DNA of 64,000 nucleotides from Odobenus rosmarus divergens (lineage: Eukaryota > Chordata > Mammalia > Carnivora > Odobenidae): contig NW_004450480.1 in assembly GCF_000321225.1 (NCBI RefSeq), forward strand, positions 2,490,176-2,554,175, written 5' to 3'. Positions 10,951-19,965 of the stretch are shown here, piece by piece (position 1 is the first letter of the stretch; each line of letters starts with the position of its first letter). The translations under genes and the position numbers were made by a program. The notes below the pieces were generated by a model. It was not told the origin of the DNA, made no database searches, and was given only the letters and a program-made list of their open reading frames with translations.

Positions 10951-11163
10951 TGAAATGAACATTTTTTAAAAGATTTTATTTATTTATTTGACAGAGAGAG
11001 AGAGACAGCGAGAGAGGGAACACGAGCAGGGGGAGCGGGAGAGGGAGAAGCAGGCTTCCCGCTGAGCAGGGAGCCCGATCCCAGGACCCTGGGATCCTGA
11101 CCTGAGCCGAAGGCAGACGCCCAACGACTGAGCCACCCAGGTGCCCTTGAAATGAACATTTTT
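10951..11163 (-). mobile_element. CAN-SINE, full length, antisense, with 16-bp target-site duplication
   Basis: On the plus strand the tail appears first (AAAAGATTTTATTTATTTATTTGACAGAG), then an AG-rich body, CAGGCTTCCCGCTGAGCAGG, GATCCCAGGACCC, and the inverted head ACTGAGCCACCCAGGTGCCC ending at about 11147. The flanking direct repeat TGAAATGAACATTTTT is at 10951-10966 and 11148-11163. Long perfect flanks and a complete body point to a fairly recent insertion. Confidence 0.95.
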
Positions 11164-12374
11164 ATTTTTATTTATGTTTGTTTGAGATGAAGGTATTTAG
11201 GAGACATTTCTCATAGTTAATATGCTGAAACACTTGTAAATGGTGTCATTTCCCTTAACATTGCTGGAAAAAAGGAGATAGTGCTGGAAATGAAATCCAA
11301 GATAAGGGCCATCTACATTTAAAAAAAAAAAAATAAAACACACATTTTGGCTTTTGTCAGGTCTATTTTTTTTAATAGCCAACGTTTTAATAGTCATATT
11401 TTAATAATTCCACTTGTTTGGGGTATTCTATCATAAAAGGAAGGAAGAGGTGTGGGAGCAGAGCAGGGGATTCCCAACACAGAGGGTTGCAATTATGCAG
11501 TGGCCTGGGGTCTGTCATGTCCCTTTCCGGAATGTCGGTTTCATCTTTCGCACATTAGAAGGAAGAGACCAGTCAAGTCCCACATTCTTTGGTCCTCTCT
11601 GAAGTTCTAAGACTACTTCACTGAAAGGCCGTTTGGGGGATTTTAGAACTAGATGGGGTCACGGCCACAAAGCACAGTGGTGTACAGCTCAATTTTAAAC
11701 ACACAGAGAACCTCACTGGAACTCAAACATTTGTTGCCTACACCATTAATGATGATACTGCTGAGGTATGGTGAACAAAAGAACTTAAAATGTTAGACTC
11801 TGAAAGCTGCAAGTAATTTTTAATTTTTCTGGGTAAACTGACTGAAACCCAACCAAAGCAAATTCTGGAGAAGCAAATGCAAACATAAAGCAATGGCTTG
11901 CCCTGGGGAAAGAGAAAGGAGTGATGTTCGGGGAAATAAAACAAGGAGAGGGTGAATGGCTCACCCTTGAAAGAACAGAAAATTCCTAGCTCACAGGCTG
12001 AAAATCAAGTTGGGGGAGTGGGAAAATACCAAAAACAATTCAGATCAGGAAAAAAAAATGCCTAGCAACTTAAAGTCTAGACATTTTGAAATCAAAAGTA
12101 ATGTGAATTGTACCTCACCTAATCGTGGAAAATGCATACAGTTGACCCCAAGGGGTTATTTTATGTGGCTCAGTTTAATTTTAATATCTAGAAGTAGAGG
12201 GAGAAACTTGATGATAATCTAAAATCTCAACATCATTTATAAAACAAATTCAAGAGACTGAGCTATCTTGAGATGGCCAACTTAGACATCCTGGCCATCA
12301 TGACTCAGTGGAAAATATCGGAGGCCCCACCATTGCAGGGGTGAACAACACAACAAAGAGGTTGCCGAAGTATC
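11164..12374. other. unrecognised noncoding sequence
   Basis: No gene or clear repeat. The A-run near 11321-11333 is followed by AAAACACACATTTTGG and is not clearly part of a SINE. Short open frames on both strands show no domain. Confidence 0.45.
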
Positions 12375-12600
12375 ATAAAATAAGATTTATATATAACATG
12401 TAATGACTTGGAAAAATACTTGTGATAGTGTAAAGGTAAAAAATAGGAAACAAATTAGTGTGTGCAGGACGAGCACATATAAACAAATCTATATATACAA
12501 AATCCCGGCAGGATACTGATAAAATGTTGAACTGGTTAGGGGAGGTCACCAGTGAAATTGTTCTTCCTACATTTTCTTCCTCTAAGAAGGACATTTACTA
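12375..12600 (+). repeat. old L1 (L1ME type) 3' end fragment, sense
   Basis: TAACATGTAATGACTTGGAAAAATACTTGTGATAGTGTAAAGG, then TATATACAAAATCCC and GGTCACCAGTGAAATTGTTCTTCCTACATTTTCTTCC, follow the usual text of L1ME 3' ends (a 'GACATGGAAAAATG' phrase followed by an 'atataCAAAAT' phrase). It is strongly diverged; the borders are approximate. Confidence 0.55.
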
Positions 12601-12984
12601 GCTTCCACAAAGAGGGAATATTCTTACCTCACCCAATACTACCTTAATGGGATTTAGTACCTAAAGAGAGAAAGCATCTTTGTTATTATTTGACCTACAG
12701 TTTTCTAGATGCTTAAAGATTTGGGACCAGCCTAGAAATCTTGAGAATGTTCACTGTATTTCAGAATTTTTGAATAAGTCAGAATCCTTGATGCTTTTAG
12801 TTGAGTTGAAAGGCAGACAAGCTCATCAAAGACTACCTAGATTAGTGTAAGGTGAAGGTGACAGACTGGCGTGTGGCTCAGGCACAAACTAGTACTTTAC
12901 TAATCTGGAGACCATGTTAACCACACCAAGCTGTGGTGTACTTCAGATGACTGAAACAATATATTTTATGCATCCCCCTTTTCC
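12601..12984. other. unrecognised noncoding sequence
   Basis: No gene or repeat can be supported in this stretch. Confidence 0.5.
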
Positions 12985-13120
12985 TCTGCCTTTTCTTTTC
13001 TTTTTTTGAGCCCAGTGTGGCGCTTGAATTCACAACCCTGAGATCAAGACCTGAGCTGAGATCAAGAGTCGGACGCTTCACCAACTGAGTCACCCAAGGC
13101 GCCCCATCTGCCTTTTCTTT
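12985..13120 (-). mobile_element. short CAN-SINE, antisense, with 14-bp target-site duplication
   Basis: The inverted tail CTTTTTTTGAGCCCAG is followed by AACCCTGAGATCAAGACCTGAGCTGAGATCAAGAGTCGGACGCTTCACCAACTGAGTCACCCAAGGCGCCCC. The flanking direct repeat TCTGCCTTTTCTTT is at 12985-12998 and 13107-13120. The head reads GGGTGACTCAG, one change from the usual GGTGGCTCAG, and the CT body is absent. Confidence 0.92.
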
Positions 13121-13530
13121 AAACAGTACTATCTCAACCATGGAGTAGAAAAGGAATTGAAAGGGGCAAAATGCACAGAATTCCTTTGTGCAGAAGTGAA
13201 TTTTTGTCTGATTACACTTGACAGGCTGTACTGTGACCCAAGTATCCCGGTTAGCCCCTTGTCCATGTGGGGCTGCAAGGGGTGGGGGTACATGTGATGA
13301 CCTTAACAAGTAACAGTGATAAACAGGGACTATCCCCAGAAAAACCATTCACAATGCCTCCCATAAGCACCCCGGTAGTTGTACAAAGCCACTGTATATT
13401 GTGGGAGTGAGAGTCAAAACATTTTTGACGCTGGTTAAGGTTATAAATGACTTCCATGTTGACAAGCACAACAGTCTGTTTTTTGTCATCATCTCTTCTG
13501 ACCTCTTAGCCACCTCTGATGCAGCTGACA

Positions 13531-13745
13531 ATGCTCTCCTTTATTTTTTTTTTAAAGTATTTATTTTAGGGAGAGAGAGAGAGTGCGAGGAAGAGGGAGA
13601 GAGAAAGAAATCCAAGCTTACTCTGCACAGAGCATGGAGTCAGACGCGGGGCTCGATCTCGTGACCCCGAGATCTGAGCTGAAACCAAGAGTTGGATGCT
13701 GAACCCACTGAGCCACTCAGGCACCGCAATGCCCTCTACCTTTAA
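13531..13745 (-). mobile_element. CAN-SINE, antisense
   Basis: A T-rich inverted tail at 13541-13553 is followed by GAGAGAGAGAGAG, AGCATGGAGTCAGACGCGGGGCTCGATCTCGTGACCCC and the inverted head CACTGAGCCACTCAGGCACCGC to about 13727. Imperfect target-site duplication: ATGCTCTCCTTTA at 13531-13543 and ATGCCCTCTACCTTTA at about 13730-13744. It lies a short way upstream of the L2 block. Confidence 0.9.
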
Positions 13746-13754
13746 ACAATGTCC

Positions 13755-14109
13755 TCAGTGGGCTCCCAGTATATCCAAACCCCCAAAATTTCCTGCCAGC
13801 TTTGCCTCTTACTTCTCTACATCCTGTAACCAAATCTCTTAATGGTGTTGGCTTCAGAACACACATCTTGGAGCCCTATTCTCCTCTACTTACGCCATGG
13901 CTCCCTTGGTGAGCTCACCCAGGTTCATGCCTCTACATATCACTTAACCTGCTCACAGATCCTCAATTTGTAACCTCAGCTAGGACATTTCTAGATCCAC
14001 ACATCCAAATGCCCACTTGACAACTCAATCTGGGTGAATAATAAACAGCTCAAAGCCCATGTGTCTACAGCTATACTCCCGGTTTCTCCCGCTTCCCTCA
14101 CCCACCCTG
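13755..14109 (+). repeat. LINE-2, first part, sense
   Basis: Phrases such as CCATGGCTCCCTTGGTGAGCTCACCCAGGTTCATGCC (13898-13934) and CCAAATGCCCACTTGACAACTCAATCTGGGTGAATAATAAACAGCTCAAAGCCC follow the L2 ORF2 3' region. The copy is then broken by an LTR and resumes with the next L2 phrases at about 14565, so this is one L2 insertion split by a later element. Confidence 0.72.
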
Positions 14110-14549
14110 ACAAAGACTCCTGGCTTGACCAAACTTTAGTCAGGCTCCTGAAACCACCTGGGCACCTCCCTATAAAATTCAGTTTTAGCAAGAGCCCTGC
14201 TAAGTCAGTTTAACCACAAGCCCCTCCACCACCTTCAGTCTGATCACTGCTGATACCTGACTGGTTTCCTCATCCGCCATCATCCCCCAGGAGTGTCTGA
14301 TCATCCTGGCCTGTCTTTAGCAAGAGCCCTGTTAGATCTGTGTAGCTCAGACCCGCTGCTTACCCATGATGTTTCCTCTGGTAATTCTCCATCTACGGAC
14401 ACCCACTCTCCTCCCTGGTTATAAATTCCTACTTGCCTGGGCTGTATTCAGAGTTGAGCCCAATCTCTCTCCTGCATACAATCTTACGGGAATGTTCCCA
14501 ACACCTACTGTGATAGTCCTGAATAAAGTGTATCTTACCATGTTTAACA
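14110..14549 (+). mobile_element. solitary ERV-type LTR inserted in the L2
   Basis: The block begins TGACAAAGACTCCTGG and ends TTTAACA, giving the TG...CA ends expected of an LTR of about 440 bp. It contains a promoter-side phrase (CTGGTTATAAATTCCTACTTGCCTGGGCTGTATTCAGAGTTGAGCC, 14416-14460) and a polyadenylation signal in CCTGAATAAAGTG (AATAAA at 14522-14527). The resemblance is to LTR16/LTR33-type ERVL LTRs, from memory. An exact 16-bp repeat (TTTAGCAAGAGCCCTG) occurs twice inside it, at 14184-14199 and 14316-14331. No matching target-site duplication was seen, so the ends are estimates. Confidence 0.65.
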
Positions 14550-14559
14550 AGTGAGATTA

Positions 14560-15097
14560 ATTTTTTTTTCCTTTAATACCCTCAAACCTGTTCCCCCACA
14601 GGGTTCCCTATTTCAGTTAATGGCAGCTCCATCCTCCCAGCAGTTGCTTGGGCCCAAAGCCTCCATCTTCTAACTCTTTCCTTTCTACTCACAAGCAATC
14701 CCTCAGATGATACTACCCCATCATTCAGCACAAAAATCTCAGAGTCATCCCTGATGCAACCTTTTCAAATTCCACACCTATTCCACCAGGAAACCCTTTG
14801 GCTCTTCCTTCAAATCAAAAGCAACTCTAACTACTTCTCTGCACTTCTAGTGCCCTCCTGACCCTAGCCACCATCCTATCTCATTGGGATATTACAGTGG
14901 CCTCCCAACAGGTCGCCCTCCCTATCATCTTGCTTTGTTCACCCACAGGCAAATTCCAAAATGGCTTCCAGAGTGATCCATTTAAAGCATGATCAGATCC
15001 TGACCCTCCTCAAAGCCCATTAATGGTTCCCTATTTTACTAAAAGACTGAGTCCAGTGAGTCTTCATGCCCTATTCAGTTTGGCCCTGTTACTTCCT
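14560..15097 (+). repeat. LINE-2, second part, sense
   Basis: The L2 text resumes: CTATTTCAGTTAATGGCAGCTCCATCCTCCCAG (14609-14641), CTCAGAGTCATCCCTGATGC, CAACAGGTCGCCCTCCC, GAGTGATCCATTTAAAGCATGATCAGATCCTGACCC and AATGGTTCCC. The order agrees with the L2 consensus. The only break is the SINE at 15098. Confidence 0.8.
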
Positions 15098-15252
15098 TTT
15101 TTTTTTTTTCCCCCAAATTTATTTAACTTTTTTTTTTTTTTTTTTTTTTAACTCTACACCCAACCTGGGGCTCAAACTCATGACCCCAAGATCAGGAGCC
15201 ACTTGTTCTTCTGATTGCACCAGCCAGGCACCCCCCAGCCCTGTTACGTCCT
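15083..15252 (-). mobile_element. short CAN-SINE inside L2, antisense, with 15-bp target-site duplication
   Basis: Long T-runs at about 15097-15109 and 15128-15149 form the inverted tail. Then follow ACCTGGGGCTCAAACTCATGACCCCAAGATCAGGAGCC and a diverged inverted head ending CAGGCACCCCCC at 15236. The target-site duplication is GCCCTGTTACTTCCT (15083-15097) and GCCCTGTTACGTCCT (15238-15252), one mismatch. The host sequence on both sides is L2, so the SINE is younger. Confidence 0.9.
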
Positions 15253-15545
15253 GACCTTGCCTCTGACTACCTCTCCCCCTTGATGACTTTACTTCAGCCA
15301 CACGAGCCAACTTGCTCTCTTTAGAACATGTTAAATCTTTGCTCCAATGTTCCCACACTTCACAGTCAGACTTAACCTGATTATTTACAGTTGGAACCCC
15401 TTCCTCAGGCAATTTGATCTCCCTCACCCTTCTAAATTTCCTACCCAGCACCTATCACTGTGTATCTGTATTTTATTTCCCTGCCTGTCCCCATCCCCTA
15501 GAACCATAGGCAGAGGGCTTGATAGCGGTGTCATTCACTGATAGA
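15253..15545 (+). repeat. LINE-2, 3' part, sense
   Basis: CTTGCCTCTGACTACCTCTCCCCCTTGATGAC, CTTCAGCCACACGAGCCAACTTGCTC and CCTACCCAGCACCTATCACTGTGTATCTGTATTTTATTTCC continue the same L2 to near its 3' end, where CCTAGAACCATAGGCAGAGGGCTTG stands in for the usual CTAGAATGTAAGCTCC...GGGCAGGG phrase. Confidence 0.78.
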
Positions 15546-15559
15546 TTCCCCACCAACTT

Positions 15560-15852
15560 GAGCAACGCTGTCCATGAGAAATATAACGCCTGCCACACAT
15601 GTCATTGTAACCACACTGAAGCAGTAAAAATTCAGGTTAATAATTTATATTATTTAACCTAACATAAAAATATGATCATTTCCATGTATAATCAAGTGAG
15701 AATAATAATTCAAATATTTCATATCTTTTTTCCATACAAAGTCTTTTAAATACTTTGTCGAATTTACACTTACAGCACATATTAAGTTTGGGCTAATCGC
15801 ACTGCAAAACATGCGGCTAGTGGTTTCCATATTAGACAGTGTAAGTTTCCTC
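15560..15852 (+). mobile_element. hAT-type nonautonomous transposon (CTGTCCAATAG family)
   Basis: The left part reads GCTGTCCATGAGAAATATAACGCCTGCCACACATGTCATTGTAA, followed by ATATTATTTAACCTAACATAAAAATATGATCATTTCC and ending GCACTGCAAAACATGCGGCTAGTGGTTTCCATATTAGACAGTG. The two ends are rough inverted complements (GCTGTCC and GGACAGC-like ATTAGACAG), as in MER3-related hAT-Charlie elements. The precise family name is uncertain. Confidence 0.7.
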
Positions 15853-17372
15853 TATTTTATTCTACTCTATTGTATGCTTCTTCCGTTTCTTAAAAATCCT
15901 TGGGCACCATCCACTAAACAGATTTCCTAATCCACAAATGGGTCCCAAGGCCCACTCTGAAAATCACTGTTCTAAATAAACTTTAAGGTAAGTCATCTGT
16001 ACTGAACAGATTTTAGGGCACTTCCTCTGACCTCTAGGGACAGTCAGGACCCGCTGAAAGGGAAACAGACTTCCAGAAAAAAGAGGCCTGGAGGGATAGG
16101 CCGAGGAATTAAAGTACCATGCCAATCCACAGACTGAAATCATCACCATTCATCCGATGATGCAAGACTGTTTTTTTAATTAATAGGTAATTTTAAGTAA
16201 GTCACTGCACTTTCAGATAATTAACAAAACATCTAATTACTTATAATTATATACTACATACATGCTAATATACAAAATTCAAGGGAAAATGTGCATGATT
16301 TTCACACTTCAAAAAGAGTACATTTGAACAGAGCATAAAGACTTCAAGCTTTTTCATTCTTCTCCCCTCCCCACACCCACCATGCAAAGGCTACAGAAGT
16401 CCAAGAGTTCAGATCAAGGACAGAGAAGTACAAACTTAAATGATTAATCTTCATATTTCAATTGTGAACTCCCACTCACCAGCAGTCTTTTCAAAAGGTA
16501 CTATAAACTTCAAATCGGAACTCAACCCTGGACAGAAGGTCAACTTTTAAAATGGACTCAAAATAAGGATTCTACCACCAATTGAACATTTGCTCCTTTT
16601 AAGGTTCTGGATGTTACTAGATACGAGTTGGGTAATGCAGTCAAGGTTAACACAGATCTGCAACCTTAAACAGGGTTTTGTTTTTGTACAGTTAAGCTTC
16701 AAATTTCTTCCTGAGGTTTGTGAATTGCCAAAGTAAGGCAATACTTCCTACATCTCTGTTAAGCTGTTATGTTGTCACCTAAACTGAGAATCTCTTCCTA
16801 AGATGCTCAAGGTGAGCAACTGGGATATTTGTGCCCTTGGCAGATGGAAGAACAAAAACATCATTTTAAAAAGATGAATAAACCATTTGTTATTCTGATT
16901 GTTCACAGTGCAAAATATGGCTAGTTGATAATCGCTGCAGAGATTGCCTTTACTACTAAATACGCCTTCATGTACATTTCAACAAGTGGCTTCTGCTTGA
17001 AAACGAACTCTATTGAGCATATTTCTCTGGAAATCAATATTTAAAATTTTTTTTTCTTTGAAACTAACATTCAAGAGAAACAGCTCTTGTTTACAGAGTA
17101 AGTTAGTTTAGCATTATGGTTAACAATGTTTAAAAACAGCTAACTTAAAATGCAAACATTTAAATTTTGAAGTTTAACTGTTGGGAGGCCAAGTCAGTTC
17201 TATGAAAATATAAACAACATGAGGACAGTCATGTTTCCCCCGATTCCAACCCCTGTAAGAATATTTCAGGTCACCATTTTGTTGGGTTTAGGAGTAAGAC
17301 CTCAAACAACTCTGAGGTTGTAAGAGAGTTACAAATTTATTTATTTTTTGATAGTTACAGATTTAAGTGCTT
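15853..17372. other. unrecognised AT-rich sequence
   Basis: No gene, RNA gene or interspersed repeat can be supported. A short ATT/TAA-rich stretch occurs at about 16170-16260. It is uninterrupted by SINEs. Confidence 0.5.
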
Positions 17373-17697
17373 GGGATGAACCTTGAAAACGTCGTGCTAA
17401 GTGAAGGAAGTCACTCACCAAAGACCACATATTGTAGGATTCCATTTATGGGAAATGTCCCAAATAGGTCAATCTATGCAGACAGAAAGTAGATTAGTTG
17501 TTGTCAGGTGCTGAGTTGAGGACAGTGACTGCTGATGGTTATGGGGTCTCTTTCTGGGGTGCTGAAAATGTTCTGAAACCAGACTGGGATGATAGTTACA
17601 AACTCTGGGAATATACTCAAGGCCATCTAACGGTACACTTTAAGTGGGTGAATTGTATTGTGATATGAATTATATCTCAATAAAGCTATTAACAAAA
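17373..17697 (+). repeat. L1M (L1MB/L1MC type) 3' UTR end, sense
   Basis: GGATGAACCTTGAAAACGTCGTGCTAAGTGAAGGAAGTCACTCACCAAAGACCACATATTGTAGGATTCCATTTATG is followed by GACAGAAAGTAGATTAGTTGTTG, GGTGCTGAAAATGTTCTG and GTACACTTTAAGTGGGTGAATTGTATTGTGATATGAATTATATCTCAATAAAGC. These are the standard phrases of old L1M 3' ends, in the correct order. It includes no catalytic-domain sequence. The poly-A end is lost. Confidence 0.9.
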
Positions 17698-17844
17698 TTA
17701 ACATGTCTGATAATGTTCATAACAGCATTGGCATGAAAGATACAAGAAAATCAAGTTAAGCTAACATAGCTTCCATACAAGGCTAAAATACAAAAATCCC
17801 TGATACCCTGGTCTCCCCATTATAGATCACTTTCTCCCAGCAAC

Positions 17845-18034
17845 CAATATTTGCCCTTCCTAACACTAGTCATCATCATCGTTCATAATCTGGGTCTTCC
17901 CCTCTCTAAAATAAACTCTATGAGGACAGAGACCATGTCCTTCTTATGTAGTGCTATGATCTTAGCAACTAGCACACAATCATCAGTAAATATCTACAGT
18001 AGGAATTTGTATATGTATGCAGTGTATACTCTTG
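17845..18034 (+). repeat. LINE-2 3' end, sense
   Basis: CCCTCTCTAAAATAAACTCTATGAGGACAGAGACCATGTCC, then GATCTTAGCAACTAGCACACAATCATCAGTAAATATC, matches the terminal L2 phrases, and the copy ends in the usual GAATGAATGAA simple repeat. Confidence 0.75.
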
Positions 18035-18096
18035 ATGAATGAATGACAGAATGAATGAATGAAAGAAATCAATCAATCAATCAATCAATCAATCAT
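18035..18096 (+). repeat. tetranucleotide microsatellite, (TGAA)n then (AATC)n
   Basis: The L2 tail runs as imperfect GAATGAATGA units at 18035-18064 and changes to seven perfect AATC units at 18068-18095. The second unit is not part of the L2 tail consensus, so it probably arose by slippage on a mutated unit. It is likely variable in length between individuals. Confidence 0.85.
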
Positions 18097-19289
18097 CGGA
18101 TTGGGGCAATTCAAGCAATCAAGTTGTTGTGTTTGAATTGTCCCCTTAAACCTGTTCTCCAATTCTCCCATGCTCCTGGCCACCTGGTAGACACATCTCC
18201 CAGCAGCCACTGCGGCTTCTTGCAACCAGGAGACTATAATCTTACCAATTAACAGTCAATGGATGGGATATGCGCAAATTTTAACTCATCTGCATCAAAG
18301 AAAACTGCTTTTGCCGTGGACTTCTCCACTATGCTTCAACCATGTGAATAACGACAAAGTCCCAAGGTAGGAGAGAAAGAACCTGCCCAGGTAAGCTACA
18401 CTGGTCAGACTGTTACATAAGAGAGAAGTAAACTTCCATTTTATGTAAGCCATTGTATGTTGCAGTCTCTATGCTAACACCAGCCTAGTCTTTACCCTGA
18501 TTGTTAAGCCCGGGCATGGGTGTATGCGGAGAAGGAGGGAGTGAAAAGGACTCCAGTGCTTAACTGAACAGACTAGTGAATCAGCTAGGGTGGTTATCTG
18601 GTGGCTCAATGAAGACACGGTTATGTCTACACAACAACTTGATAAATTAAGTCACATGATTCAAATGTGGAATGCTATAAAGAGGTCATTTTGAAATGGA
18701 CTTAACTTTGAATGTTATTGGCAATATTTAAATCAAATAAATACACACTTTCAGAAGAACCAATGGATATATTTTAAATAGCCAAATAGCCATTTTACCT
18801 TTATTTGTAACCAAGATATAATCTGCAATATGCAAGACACAATGAATAGTCTATAAGGATGCTTTATACTCCTGGATCCAACAAAAAAGGGCTCAAATTG
18901 GGGGTGGGAGAATACTGCAATGATTATACTCTCTTTTAGATTGTTTCTTAACTTTCTCACAAATAAATTGACCATAAAAAAGAAATTAAAAAAAAATTAA
19001 CGAGCACATAAGATGTGAAACTTGAAGATGCCTAAAATGTTTAAAAATAACCATTTAATTGTAATCTATATGGGCTTGAAGATTACCATCCACTCCCAAT
19101 ACCACTCAGAACGGATACAAGAATATGAATTTTACAAACTGAATTTGAATCTCAAGCAAAAATGCATGTAGGTGCAATGCCAATGTTGGGGGAAAGCAGA
19201 GAGAAAATGATGTATAAACCTTTATTAAATCACCAAACTAAGGCAGCCATGATAAAATGACATCAATATAACTGTGACCTGAACAAGAT
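18097..19289. other. unrecognised noncoding sequence
   Basis: No gene or clear repeat. Short open frames (up to 74 codons, minus strand at 18751-18975) have no visible domain. Confidence 0.45.
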
Positions 19290-19470
19290 GTCTTTTTAGG
19301 TCCAGTCTTGACATTCTGTGTGACCATGGGTAAGTTACTGATCATCTATGGGACCACCTTCCCAGTTTGTAAAGTGGGGATTATAATCATGGCTGCCTAT
19401 CTCTCCAGAATACTAGCACCAAACCCATTTTGTAGAGTGTTCAGATGTACTTGGAAAAAAAATTGTTTTA
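19290..19470 (+). repeat. MIR, sense
   Basis: CATTCTGTGTGACCATGGGTAAGTTACTGATCATCTATGGGACCACCTTCCCAGTTTGTAAAGTGGGGATTATAATCATGGCTGCC (19311-19398) follows the central MIR text. The right end is decayed. Confidence 0.75.
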
Positions 19471-19757
19471 TCGCTACCAAGTAAGAGGACTGTTATTAAT
19501 GACTCTTCAGACCTTTGAATCTAAATTTGAAAAATGGCTTCATCTGTTTTTCTGAATTTGCCTGGCCACTTTTATGCACATAAGTAGTTTTTCCCGAAGT
19601 GCCAATGTAGACATATTTACTTGCATCTATGCTTTTAATGATTCCCAGATTTCAAATGTGGCATGACATTTACTGAGAAGCACCCAGCATCTGAAATCTA
19701 CCTCTTTTTGATGGTGTGGAGATGGTGCTGGCTTCTCCATCATCACTGGATAGCATG

Positions 19758-19965
19758 ATCTTCTCAGGTTTTTGTTTGCTTTTGAGAGACAGCGTGCCCA
19801 CGCATGCACATGTACGAGGGGGAGGGAGGGGCAGAGGGAGAGACAGAATCCTAAGCAGACTCTGTGCGCTCGATCCCACAACCCTGAGATCATGACATGG
19901 GCCGAAATCAAGAGTGGGACGCTTAACTGACTGAGCCACCCAGGCGCCCTGCGGTCTTCTCTGTT
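19758..19965 (-). mobile_element. CAN-SINE, antisense
   Basis: The inverted body reads TTTGAGAGACAGCGTGCCCACGC, GAGGGGGAGGGAGGGGCAGAGGGAGAGACAG, AGCAGACTCTGTGCGCTCGATCCCACAACCCTGAGATCATG. The inverted head GACTGAGCCACCCAGGCGCCC ends at about 19949. Weak flanking repeats ATCTTCTCAGGTTT and GTCTTCTCTGTTTA are consistent with an old target-site duplication. This is the last SINE before a 30-kb SINE-free interval. Confidence 0.9.

Noticed and set aside
18067..18096. AATC repeats considered as a CRISPR-like or origin repeat
   Set aside because: It is a simple tetranucleotide microsatellite at the end of an L2; the setting is a mammalian genome.
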